This document shows positions 15,859 through 24,400 of a stretch of 37,525 nt of DNA, in pieces (positions within the stretch are counted from its first letter, which is position 1; every line of letters starts with the position of its first letter). This DNA is from Treponema sp. Its GTDB lineage: Bacteria > Spirochaetota > Spirochaetia > Treponematales > Treponemataceae. The position numbers were made by a program, and so were the translations under genes. A model generated the notes under the pieces. It made no database searches. It was given only the letters and a program-made list of their open reading frames with translations, and was not told the DNA's origin. The stretch is from the NCBI GenBank assembly GCA_017629095.1, contig JAGBXW010000103.1, positions 1-37,525 on the forward strand, given 5' to 3'.

Positions 15859-16305
15859 TTATTCTGTCAAAATCTTGATAACCTGAGCTTTATCAGTGGT
15901 ATTCAGAATTTCCTGTCTCTTTTCAGCACTCTTGAACAGGAGACTTACTTCTGCAAGGAACTGGAGATGAGGTCCTGTCTTGTTGACTGGAGAGAGTGTC
16001 ATGATAAAAATCCGACAGGGCTCCTGATCCAGCGAGTCAAAGTCAACAGGATTATCGGAAACACCGATACAGGCAACGAGATCAGATACGGTGTCTGTCT
16101 TTCCGTGAGGAATGGCAATTCCATGCTTCATACCAGTAGACATTTTCCGTTCACGATCAAGCACACATTCTCTAGCGGCATCCTTATCTGTAACCTTTCC
16201 AGCAGAAATCAGGATGTCTAGCATCTCATCAATAATTTCTTCTTTTGTTGTGCCTTTGAGATGCAAATTAACAGTCTCGGGTGTTAATACAGTTCTTAAG
16301 TTCAT
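15859..16305 (-). CDS. ptsN: PTS EIIA-type regulatory protein (PtsN-like)
   Basis: This 148-residue complete EIIA domain of the fructose/nitrogen type (PTS_EIIA_2) carries the phosphoryl-accepting histidine at His67 in HGIAIPHGKTD. STGMKHG precedes it, and the later VNKTGPHLQFLAEVSLLF and DKAQVIKILTE segments are standard for the fold. No EIIB or EIIC domain or gene is next to it, so a regulatory role, as in E. coli PtsN, is more likely than sugar transport. The ATG at 16305 has no ribosome binding site, and a promoter -10 ends six bases upstream, predicting a leaderless mRNA. A divergent leaderless gene starts 90 bases away. A strong terminator follows the gene. Confidence 0.88.
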   Translation of the reverse strand: MNLRTVLTPETVNLHLKGTTKEEIIDEMLDILISAGKVTDKDAARECVLDRERKMSTGMKHGIAIPHGKTDTVSDLVACIGVSDNPVDFDSLDQEPCRIFIMTLSPVNKTGPHLQFLAEVSLLFKSAEKRQEILNTTDKAQVIKILTE

Positions 16306-16311
16306 AAAATC

Positions 16312-16340
16312 AGTTTATGCCGACTTGAACGAAAAGTCAA
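16312..16340 (-). promoter_or_regulatory. Promoter of ptsN, predicted leaderless
   Basis: On the minus strand TTGACT (complement 16335-16340), 17 bases and TAAACT (complement 16312-16317) precede the ATG by six bases. The -35 is part of an imperfect palindrome at 16324-16341 (CTTGAAC...GTCAAG), a possible operator. Confidence 0.5.
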
Positions 16341-16359
16341 GAAAAAAACTAGATTTTCG

Positions 16360-16388
16360 TTAAAATTTCCCCTTCTTTCTGATATACT
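16360..16388 (+). promoter_or_regulatory. Extended -10 promoter of the gene at 16395, predicted leaderless
   Basis: TGA-TATACT (the -10 at 16383-16388) with a weak TTAAAA 17 bases upstream ends six bases before the ATG at 16395. No Shine-Dalgarno exists in that interval. Confidence 0.5.
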
Positions 16389-16394
16389 TGAAAT

Positions 16395-16796
16395 ATGACA
16401 AACACAGATAAATTTCTTGCGGATATAAAGCGTATCATCAAGCGGAATAGGGCCGATGGGGCAAAGTATGATGCTCTGGCATGCTGTCGTCAAGTGACAG
16501 AACTTTTTTCTTCTTACAATAAGGATTTAGGTGACTTACCTCATTCCATTGGTGATTACTGGTTCAAAGAATATATTGTACCCAGTACCCAGTTGGAAGA
16601 AGAGCCCTCCCTTCAGCATCAAGATTGGCTGGCAGATGTGCTGGAATTTTTAGCAGGGGAGGAAGGGGAATTTAAATCTATTACTTCAAAGGATTGGATT
16701 ACTTTGCGGGATCTCATTAATTATGAGGCAGAGGATTTACCTGTGGAGGTGCTTTCGTCTCTCATGGGGGTATTGCTGGAGAGGGGAGTGCTGTAA
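16395..16796 (+). CDS. Hypothetical protein preceding a radical SAM gene
   Basis: This is an unrecognised soluble protein of 133 residues. It is acidic overall, with a basic N-terminal helix (DKFLADIKRIIKRNRADGAKYDA), a central aromatic patch (GDYWFKEYIVP) and a helical end (ITLRDLINYEAEDLPVEVLSSLMGVLLERGVL). It has no signal peptide, membrane segment or metal motif; the only cysteines are the adjacent pair in ALACCRQVT. The ATG has no ribosome binding site and lies six bases after a -10, so the mRNA is probably leaderless. The stop codon is immediately followed by the GTG of the radical SAM gene, so the two proteins are almost certainly co-expressed, and this one could be a partner or target of the enzyme; that is inference only. 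Confidence 0.7.
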   Translation: MTNTDKFLADIKRIIKRNRADGAKYDALACCRQVTELFSSYNKDLGDLPHSIGDYWFKEYIVPSTQLEEEPSLQHQDWLADVLEFLAGEEGEFKSITSKDWITLRDLINYEAEDLPVEVLSSLMGVLLERGVL

Positions 16797-17822
16797 GTGG
16801 CAGCTGTGGCGAAAAATCTTTGTTCTCCAGAAAGTTGTGCAACTTTGTATGAAGCTTGTCGCCTGTGTCCACGGAATTGTGGAGCTCCCAGAACAGCTGG
16901 CCCTGCTGGATTTTGCCAGGAACCAGCTTCTGTTCGGGCTGGTGTGGCCTGCCTTCACTTTGGGGAGGAGCCCCCCATTACCGTGCATGGTGGTTCTGGT
17001 ACCATTTTTATTTCAGGCTGTAATCTCGGTTGTGCCTTTTGCCAAAACTATCAGATTTCTCAACAGGGGATGGGTGCCGATTTAAGCACTAAGGATTTTG
17101 CCAAGGTATGCCTTGCCTTGGAAGCAGCGGGAGCAGAAAACATCAACATTGTAACGGGAAGCCACACAGTTCCTGCCATTGTAGCTGGATTAACGGAGGC
17201 TCGGTTACAGGGAATGAGCTTGCCCATTTGCTGGAATTCCTCTGCCTACGAAAAGGTGGAAGTTTTGAAGCAGCTACAGGGATTGGTGGACATTTGGCTT
17301 CCTGACTTTAAAACCATCAATTCAGAAACAAGTGCAGCCTTGTTTAAGGCAAAGGATTATCCTCAGCGGGCCCAGGAAAGTATTCTGTTCATGGTGGAAA
17401 ACAGTCCCTTGAAGCTGCAACAGGTGAAGGGCCGTGATAAAATGCTACAGGGAGTGATTGTACGCCACCTATTTTTGCCTGGTCATTTTGAAGACACTCT
17501 ACTGACCTTGGAGTGGCTCAAAAAGCATGTAGACGAAAAGGCTTATCTTTCCCTTATGTCTCAGTACACTCCCGTTCCCTTTGTGGAGGAGGAAGAAAAA
17601 CTTTCTCGCAGGCAAACTCAATTGTTGGCTCTAGAAAATAGATTAGTTTCTCAAGATGAATTCCAGGATTTACAGGATATTTTAGAAGCCTTTGATTTTA
17701 AGTATTTGTTCTATCAGGAATTGGTGGAAGATACGGAATGGTTGCCAGACTTTAATCGAGTGCAACCCTTTTCCTATGAGCTGGCAAAACCTGTGTGGCA
17801 TTGGCGTGAGGGCTTTGTGTAG
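16797..17822 (+). CDS. PflX-like radical SAM protein
   Basis: This 341-residue radical SAM enzyme is of the PflX group (COG1313, related to pyruvate formate-lyase activases). The 4Fe-4S/SAM motif is CNLGCAFCQ (Cys75, Cys79, Cys82), preceded by FISG and followed by the SAM-binding region ENINIVTGSHTVPAI. An N-terminal cysteine cluster (Cys21, Cys24, Cys28, Cys40 in a CRLCPRNCG context) is typical of the group and may bind a second metal or rubredoxin-like site. Further landmarks are LPICWNSSAYE, VDIWLPDFK and MSQYTPVPF. The start is GTG directly after the upstream stop, with GGAGAGGGGAG nearby. The true substrate of PflX proteins is not established, and no formate-lyase-like glycyl radical enzyme is adjacent, so activase function should not be assumed. 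Confidence 0.87.
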   Translation: MAAVAKNLCSPESCATLYEACRLCPRNCGAPRTAGPAGFCQEPASVRAGVACLHFGEEPPITVHGGSGTIFISGCNLGCAFCQNYQISQQGMGADLSTKDFAKVCLALEAAGAENINIVTGSHTVPAIVAGLTEARLQGMSLPICWNSSAYEKVEVLKQLQGLVDIWLPDFKTINSETSAALFKAKDYPQRAQESILFMVENSPLKLQQVKGRDKMLQGVIVRHLFLPGHFEDTLLTLEWLKKHVDEKAYLSLMSQYTPVPFVEEEEKLSRRQTQLLALENRLVSQDEFQDLQDILEAFDFKYLFYQELVEDTEWLPDFNRVQPFSYELAKPVWHWREGFV

Positions 17823-17889
17823 GTGTTGGCTTATAGCTCCTAAGCTAGTCATGGAAGGGATTGTATGGTACGATAATTTAAAATGAGAT

Positions 17890-17922
17890 GGGGATTTTGT
17901 AGAGTGTGGAAATCCCCTTTTT
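17890..17922 (+). terminator. Terminator after the radical SAM operon
   Basis: GGGGATTT (17890-17897) pairs with AAATCCCC (17910-17917) around a 12-base loop, followed by five T. Confidence 0.8.
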
Positions 17923-17951
17923 ACGAGTGTATTTCTGTACGGGTAGTTGTG

Positions 17952-18278
17952 ATGAAAAAGTTGAGTTCTTGTAAAGGCATTATTGCTGTCATTTTGTTTT
18001 CCTTGATTCTGACTTGTTTTGCTGGTTGTCAGTTGTGGTACTAGGATTTAAAAGGCTATCTGGAGCATTGGACAGACACTGTGCAGGTGAAGGATTTTGT
18101 CGTCCTGTCTAGTCCAGAAAGTCAAAAAAATTCTAGTGGATTCGAGACTATATCCACCTATGCCAGTGTAACTGCCACTGTAAATATCATCAATCCTGAA
18201 AATTACAGTTTAGATACTGGGGTTGGTTTTGCTCCCAGCACCACAGTTAGCTTGCAGGTCAAAAGTGGGAAGCTGTAA
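17952..18278 (+). pseudogene. Remnant of a treponemal-type lipoprotein gene
   Basis: From the ATG at 17952 the frame encodes a lipoprotein signal peptide (KGIIAVILFSLILTCFAGC, with the lipobox FAGC). An in-frame TAG interrupts at 18042, eight bases after the cysteine codon ends, and the same frame then continues open to 18278 (DLKGYLEHWTDTVQVKDFVV and onwards, ending VSLQVKSGKL). The continuous frame on both sides of the stop indicates a recent nonsense mutation. The product is also very short, about 105 residues including the stop, so the 3' part is probably lost too. The DLKGYLEHWT-TVQV start resembles, from memory, the N-terminal region of large repeat-containing treponemal surface lipoproteins, but that relationship is unverified. 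The ribosome binding site is poor. It lies in a decay zone next to a broken Rpn gene. Confidence 0.6.
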
Positions 18279-18286
18279 GAGAAAAA

Positions 18287-19260
18287 CTAAGATGTTTCAC
18301 AAAGAGACAGCACTTCATCTAGTGGGAGATTGGTACAACGAGCAACCATTTGTGGAACAATTCCTTCTGCAAGGAGATTTTTGGCTGTTTCTAGTGCCTG
18401 TTGGTAGGCTCCACGTTCTAGCCCGATGGAAATGCCTTCTTCTCGGCCAGTGGCAAGCCCTTCTTCAAATCCATCTTGGCGACATTCCATCATGCGAGCT
18501 GTGTAAGTAAGATACATGTTTCGTTCCCCCTGTTTAGTTAGGAGGGGACACCCCCTCTACTCAGAAGCGGTGCAAGGGGCTACGATGTCTTGCCCCTTGT
18601 CCCTCCTAAAACCTCCCTTCGCTAGAAGCTTTGCACTGTTGTGCTTGCTGCGGGCTCCCCCAGCACTGCTTGGGTAGGGAGCGACGGATTAAACCGGAAA
18701 ATCGCGATATATTGAGCGATTTTAGCGAGTCTCGGTTGAGCCTCTGCGAAACCGCTCCTGCCCCTAAGAACCCTGGGAGAAAAGATATTTTATAAATAAT
18801 GATAAAATGCTTGTAACTTCTGGTCAAGGTTGCTGAGGTCTTTGGCTGCGGTGTTGAGAAAAATCTTTTCGGTACCGTCTTCCAAAGGAATTGGTTCCTC
18901 ATGATTGATGCAGTAGTTTTTGAAGTTGTAGATGGGCATGCCTTTGTGGAAGGGATCAAAAGTACAGATAAAAACTATGTAGTTTTGTTTTAAGTCCTTG
19001 TACTCGGAGCCTTTAGGTGTGGTATCGATGTCAGCTGCTGCTTGGTAGTATCGAGCTCTTCGTGGCAGGTCACCGTGATTTGAAGCCTGCATTTCAACGT
19101 TAATGACTTTGTTTTCATCTTTGAGATACACGTCCATGATAATTCCCTTGGCATTGGGATCAATCTGGATGGCGTGGTGGCTGGTAAGGAATTTGATTTT
19201 GCCCACTTTTACTTTCAAAATCATCTCAAGTAAGGTGCGACAGAGTTTTTTGTTCCAGCT
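18287..19260 (-). pseudogene. Disrupted Rpn-family recombination-promoting nuclease
   Basis: Two pieces of one PD-(D/E)XK (Rpn/transposase_31-type) nuclease gene lie in order on the minus strand. The 5' piece (19260-18790) reads SWNKKLCRTLLEMILKVKVG, with the catalytic-core signature GIIMDVYLKDENK...VEMQ, and ends FLNTAAKDLSNLDQKLQAFYHYL before a stop. The 3' piece (18517-18287) holds the MYLTYTARMMECRQDG segment and the Gly/Glu tetrad repeats. Between them about 260 bases of unrelated stem-loop sequence replace the roughly 27 codons seen in the related gene at the window end. A TAG immediately before SWN, with no start codon and no N-terminal domain beyond it, shows that the 5' end is also missing. 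Rpn proteins are RecA-independent recombination endonucleases, often with varying C-terminal repeats. This copy should be inactive. Confidence 0.85.
18528..18790. repeat. Stem-loop-rich segment interrupting the Rpn gene
   Basis: Comparison with the uninterrupted relative at 37079-37525 places the junctions close to 18527 and 18791. The segment has no ORF of note but many dyads: TTAGGAGGG/CCCTCCTAA (18538-18546 with 18601-18609) enclosing CAAGGGGC/GCCCCTTG (18573-18580 with 18592-18599), AAAATCGC/GCGATTTT (18698-18705 with 18716-18723), and GCAC/GTGC and CCCA/TGGG hairpins between them. It is more GC-rich than its surroundings. No transposase and no clear target duplication are visible. A non-autonomous (MITE-like) repeat is the best guess. 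Confidence 0.6.
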
Positions 19261-19347
19261 CTAACTTGGGAGTTTTTGTAAAAAATTTTGCTCAAGCTCT
19301 ACAGGGAAAATCAACTCATTTTCTACCTTTCACTTTTACCATTCCTG

Positions 19348-19356
19348 TGGTATAAT
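19348..19356 (+). promoter_or_regulatory. Extended -10 element of malQ, predicted leaderless
   Basis: TGG-TATAAT is a perfect extended -10 ending seven bases before the malQ ATG at 19364. No convincing -35 and no Shine-Dalgarno are present, so transcription should start at the initiation codon. Confidence 0.6.
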
Positions 19357-19363
19357 TTTCTGT

Positions 19364-21409
19364 ATGAGTACTCCTATTGAAATTCCTCGTCTCACTGGTA
19401 CCGCTATTCCACTGGGTGCCCTAAAGACAAAGCGTAGCTGTGGTATCGGCGAATATCCCGACTTGGTGGCCTTTGCTTCATTTTGCAAGAAGGCTGGTCT
19501 TTCCCTCATTCAGCTTTTACCAGTCAATGATACTGGTACCGAAAGCTCTCCCTATAGTGCCCTTTCGGCCTTTGCCCTGCATCCTATCTATATCAGTATT
19601 GAAGCTTTGCCTGAATATAAGGCTGTTTCTACTCCTGTTAAAAAGGCAGTAAAGGCATTGCATCAGGCTCACGATACTGCTCCTCGTTTTGATTACCGTC
19701 AGTTACGGTACGGAAAACTTGATGTACTAAAGCAGGTATATGAAGAGAACAAACTTGCTATTGCTCAGTTGTGGAGTGATTCTGATTCTGATCTACGCAG
19801 GTGGTTTGCCAAGAACCCCTGGGTGGTGGAATATGCTGTGTTCATGGAATTAAAGTGGGAGTTCATGGAGGCTTCTTGGAGACAGTGGCCTAAAAAATTC
19901 AGCTCCATGAAACAAAACAAGATTGTAGAGCGATGGGAAGATAGAAACTTACGAGCAGCTCATTTGTTTCATGTATGGTTGCAGTGGCGTGCCTTTGAAC
20001 AATTTCAACAGGCAGCTGAGGCGGTGCAGGAAAAGGGAATTATGCTGAAGGGTGATATTCCCATTATGATGAATGAAGATTCAGCCGATGCCTGGGCTCA
20101 TCCAGAGTTCTTCGATGACACCATGCGGGCAGGCTCTCCTCCAGACGGATTTAATCCCACTGGTCAGAACTGGGGCTTTCCCGTGTATCGCTGGAAAAAT
20201 CTAGCAAAGTCAGATTATTCCTGGTGGAAAAATCGTTTGGCTTGTGCTAGCAATTTTTATCAAGCATATCGCATAGATCATGTACTGGGCTTTTTCCGCA
20301 TTTGGGAAACTTCCAGCCGAGAAACCACCGCTATTCTGGGCCGCACCGAACCTTCTGCTCCTATCACCTTTGCAGAGCTCGAAAAAGCTGGCTTTGACAA
20401 GGATAGAATTCGCTGGCTTTCTCAGCCCCACGTTCCAACCCGTGCTATTGAAGAGGTGAACAATAACGATTATCTGGGAACCCACGGCTATCTTCATTTG
20501 CTCATGGACAGGATTGGGGAAGAAGAATTATGGCTTTTTAAGGAGGAAATTCAAGGTGACCGAGACATTCTGGAGCGGGAGGATATTCCTGAGCCAGTGC
20601 GCTATCGTTTAGCCGAATTCTGGCGAAATAGAACCTTGCTTCCTCTTGGGCAGGATAAGTTCTTGCCCCTGTGGACGTACCGAGATACTACTGCTTGGAA
20701 AAGTCTTTCTGAACAGGAGCAAGAGAGTCTAGACAAGTTAATTGCCACCAAGCAGAAAAAACAAGATACCTTGTGGGAAAAGCAGGCTCGCACCTTGCTG
20801 GGAGAATTGACTTCTGCCACAGATATGATTGCCTGTGCCGAAGATTTGGGAGCCAATCCTGAATCAGTGCCACGAGTACTGGATGACCTTTCTATCCTGC
20901 GGCTGTGCGTTGTTCGCTGGTATCGCCAGTGGCAAGAAGAGGGGCAGCCCTTTGTGGATTTTGCCGACTATCCAGCAAAAAGCGTGGTAACGGCCTCTGT
21001 TCACGATTCGTCTACCCTTCGTTTGTGGTGGCTCACAGAGCAGGATGCTGCTGATTTTTACCGTGATTTTCCTCCAGAAGAGGCTGAAGGTGACATAGAG
21101 GTGGGTATTTATACACCAGAAACTGCCCGCTATCTTTTGTCTCGCATTGCCACCAGTGCCAGTAATTTCTGCATTCATCCCATTCAGGATTTCTTGGCAT
21201 TGCAGGCAGCTTATTACCATAGTGATCCTCAGCAGGAGCGGGTGAATGTGCCTGGCAGTGTAAATGAATTTAACTGGACCTATCGCTTGCCAGTGCTGGT
21301 GGAAGAGCTTGCCCAAGACAAGGACTTACAGGTTGCCATTAAGGAAGTGGTGGCCATCCATAAAAAGGCAAAGGCTTCGAAAAAAGCTAGTGCCAAGAAA
21401 AAAGTATAA
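19364..21409 (+). CDS. malQ: 4-alpha-glucanotransferase (amylomaltase)
   Basis: This 681-residue GH77 enzyme moves maltodextrin segments between glucans in the cytoplasm. N-terminal family landmarks are GIGEYPDLVAFASFCKKAGL and LLPVNDTGTESSPYSALSAFALHPIYI. The active site is intact: nucleophile Asp305 in AYRIDHVLGFFR, acid/base Glu493 in ACAEDLGANPESV, and Asp548 in SVHDSSTLRLWW. KGDIPIMMNEDSADAW is the usual substrate-site motif. Length fits the E. coli type rather than the short plant/Thermus type. The lysine-rich end (KKAKASKKASAKKKV) is an extension also seen, much longer, in the next gene. There is no ribosome binding site, and a -10 lies seven bases upstream (leaderless). It forms a two-gene unit with the GH13 protein 37 bases downstream. 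Confidence 0.93.
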   Translation: MSTPIEIPRLTGTAIPLGALKTKRSCGIGEYPDLVAFASFCKKAGLSLIQLLPVNDTGTESSPYSALSAFALHPIYISIEALPEYKAVSTPVKKAVKALHQAHDTAPRFDYRQLRYGKLDVLKQVYEENKLAIAQLWSDSDSDLRRWFAKNPWVVEYAVFMELKWEFMEASWRQWPKKFSSMKQNKIVERWEDRNLRAAHLFHVWLQWRAFEQFQQAAEAVQEKGIMLKGDIPIMMNEDSADAWAHPEFFDDTMRAGSPPDGFNPTGQNWGFPVYRWKNLAKSDYSWWKNRLACASNFYQAYRIDHVLGFFRIWETSSRETTAILGRTEPSAPITFAELEKAGFDKDRIRWLSQPHVPTRAIEEVNNNDYLGTHGYLHLLMDRIGEEELWLFKEEIQGDRDILEREDIPEPVRYRLAEFWRNRTLLPLGQDKFLPLWTYRDTTAWKSLSEQEQESLDKLIATKQKKQDTLWEKQARTLLGELTSATDMIACAEDLGANPESVPRVLDDLSILRLCVVRWYRQWQEEGQPFVDFADYPAKSVVTASVHDSSTLRLWWLTEQDAADFYRDFPPEEAEGDIEVGIYTPETARYLLSRIATSASNFCIHPIQDFLALQAAYYHSDPQQERVNVPGSVNEFNWTYRLPVLVEELAQDKDLQVAIKEVVAIHKKAKASKKASAKKKV

Positions 21410-21446
21410 ATAATCGTTTGAAAAGAGCTTTGAGGAAGGAGTATAG

Positions 21447-24400
21447 ATGATGGAGTTTGGAAAGAAAAATAATGGACTGACCCTATTTGAAGGTGAATAT
21501 TCCCAGTTTAATCAGGAATACACCATAAATGAATTTCACATTTCACGAGAAATTCGAGCTAAGTGTGATTTTGACGAAGGGCTTTTTGCTTCAACGGGAA
21601 ACGTAATTCTTTCCAATACAAAGGCTGTGCGTCTCTTTGCCAAAAAGCTTAACGATTTACTTGCTCAAGAAATTCCAGATCCAGTGGAAGCAGGCAAGCT
21701 CATGGTAAAGGCTGGTCAGCTGAATGCCATGGGGTTGATTGACGAGATTTTTCACTACGTTTGTGCCCTGTACCGACGAGACATCAACGGTTCAGTTTTT
21801 GACGTTTTGTTGGAGTTGCTGGATGATGAGTTCGGCTGCGAGGCAATAGATGGTTTACTTTCTGCCTTTAACAAGGATTTCCCTCCCACGGCAATTTTCC
21901 GTGGAGAGGTAGGCTATCAGGAATATCTGGAAAAACAGGGCCTTGACCCAGTAACTGGATTAACTCGCTCCAATCGTGCTAGCACCTTGGAAGAGATGAT
22001 TCTGTTGCGGCTTGCCAACGAAAACCCTGCCTTCAAGCCCTTCTACTTTATGTTTGGAGACGACAATCTGAAGATGAGTTTTCTCTACGACATTGTCTGG
22101 GGAAGAATTCAGGCCTTCTTCCTGGGGCAGCCTAGCTTTGGGCCCAATGGTAATAGCCTTATTGCCATGCTGAAAGAGCCAGTAAAATTCAGTCCCCATA
22201 GTTTAAAAGGTCAGCTTGATTATATCCGTACCCACTGGCAAGCCTTGTTAGGACAGTGGCTTTCTCGGCTCTTGTCTGGTATGGACATGATTAGCGAGGA
22301 AGAAAAGGCCGCCTGGGCTCCCTTAAACATTGATCCCACTGCTGGAATTGATATGGAGCCCTATAACTACGATTCCTTAATGAAGGAGTACGAGCGCTTT
22401 AGTCCCGACCGTGACTGGATGCCCAAGGTGGTGCTTATGGCAAAGACGGTGCTGGTATGGCTTGACCAGCTTTCTCGCAAGTACAAGCAGGAAATCACTC
22501 GTCTTGATCAGATTCCTGACGCAGAACTGGATTTGCTGGCTCAACGTGGCTTTACTGGCTTGTGGCTCATTGGTTTGTGGGAGCGCTCCCATGCCAGTAA
22601 GCGAATCAAGCAGATTTGTGGTAATCCAGAGGCAGCTGCTTCTGCCTACAGCCTCTACGACTACGACATTGCCCAAGGCTTAGGTGGTTGGGATGCAGTG
22701 GACAACCTGCGCCGCCGTTTGTGGGTGCGGGGCATTCGCCTTGCTTCCGATATGGTTCCCAATCACACAGGTATGGATTCCCACTGGATTAACGACAGGC
22801 CCGATCTCTTTGTGCAAACTCGAGATTGTCCCTTCCCAGGCTACACCTTTAACGGGGAAAATCTTTCCCTTAACGATAGAGTAGGAGTGTATCTTGAGGA
22901 TAATTACTTCAATAAAACCGACTGTGCCGTTGTGTTTAAGCGGGTGGATCATCACACTGGAGATGTCCGCTACATCTACCACGGAAACGATGGTACGGGA
23001 ATGCCTTGGAACGACACTGCCCAAATCGACTTCTTGAATCCCGAGGCCCGTGAGGCAGTTATGCAGGAAATTCTCCATGTGGCCAGAAATTTCCCCATTA
23101 TCCGCTTTGATGCTGCCATGGTTCTTGCTAAAAAGCATATTCGTCGCCTGTGGTATCCTCAGCCAGGTTGCGGTGGTGACATCGCTAGCCGTTCTGACTA
23201 TGCCTTAAGCCCAGAGGAATTCGAGCGACGAATTCCCAACGAGTTCTGGCGTGAGGTAGTAGACCGAGTTGCTCAGGAAGTGCCTGATACCTTGCTTTTG
23301 GCAGAGGCCTTCTGGATGATGGAAGGCTACTTTGTGCGTACCTTGGGAATGCACCGAGTGTATAACAGTGCCTTTATGAACATGCTGAAGCGGGAGGAAA
23401 ACTTTAAGTACCGCTCCACCATCAAAAACACCATCGAATTTGACCCACAGATTCTGAAGCGGTACGTAAACTTTATGAACAACCCCGACGAGGAAACTGC
23501 GGTGGCTCAGTTCGGTAAGGACGACAAGTACTTTGGTGTGTGTACCTTAATGGTAACTATGCCTGGTTTGCCCATGTTTGGTCACGGCCAGATTGAAGGC
23601 TTTACAGAAAAATACGGTATGGAGTTTACCAAGGCTTACTGGGATGAAACTCCTGACGAAAACTTGATTCAAAGACATCAGCGGGAAATCTTCCCCTTGA
23701 TGAAAAAGCGCTATCTTTTTGCCGAGATTGAAAACTTCCTCTTCTACGATGTGTGGAACGATGGTCAGGTAAACGAAAATGTCTTTGCCTATTCCAATCG
23801 CTGTGGAACAGAACGGGCAGTTGTCTTCTACAACAACGTGTACCAGCAGGCTTCTGGCTGGATTAAGGAATCCTGCAAGTATGCAGTAAAGACAGGCAAC
23901 GGGGATGAAATCCGCATGGAAACCCGCTCCATTGGTCATGCCTTGGGACTGAATCCTGATCCAAGAAATTACTGTATCTTCCGAGAGCAGAGAAGTGGAT
24001 TGTGGTTTATTCGTTCTGCTGCTGACATCTGCAACAACGGTTTGTATCTCCACTTGAATGGCTTTGAAACCCAGGTGATGATGGATATTTCTCAGGTAAC
24101 AGATGATGAAACTGGCAAGTATCGTATCCTGTGCGAAACCTTGGCAGGAAGTGGTGTGTCCGATATTGAAACAGCCCTGCGTGAAATCTTCTTAAAGGAT
24201 TTGTACAAGGCCTTTACCGCCGTTGTTTCCCCAGAATTCCTTGATCAGATGGCTATTTTCGGCATGACACCAGTGCAATTGACCTACGGTCAGCAGAATG
24301 CCAAGGTAAAGGTACCCACTGTAGCTACTATTATCGAGGCTATGGAAGAACCTATGAAAAATTGGTTTGCTGTGGCAGATGAATTTATTGAAGGAAACTA

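Noticed and set aside
16797-17822. Annotation as pyruvate formate-lyase activating enzyme
   Set aside because: The N-terminal cysteine cluster and length fit the PflX group, whose substrate is unproven, and no formate-lyase gene is adjacent.
18042-18044. TAG in the lipoprotein frame as pyrrolysine or programmed readthrough
   Set aside because: Nothing in the window supports a recoding system, and the rest of the frame is short and appears degraded.
18528-18790. An intact insertion sequence in the Rpn gene
   Set aside because: There is no transposase ORF and no clean terminal inverted repeat with target duplication.
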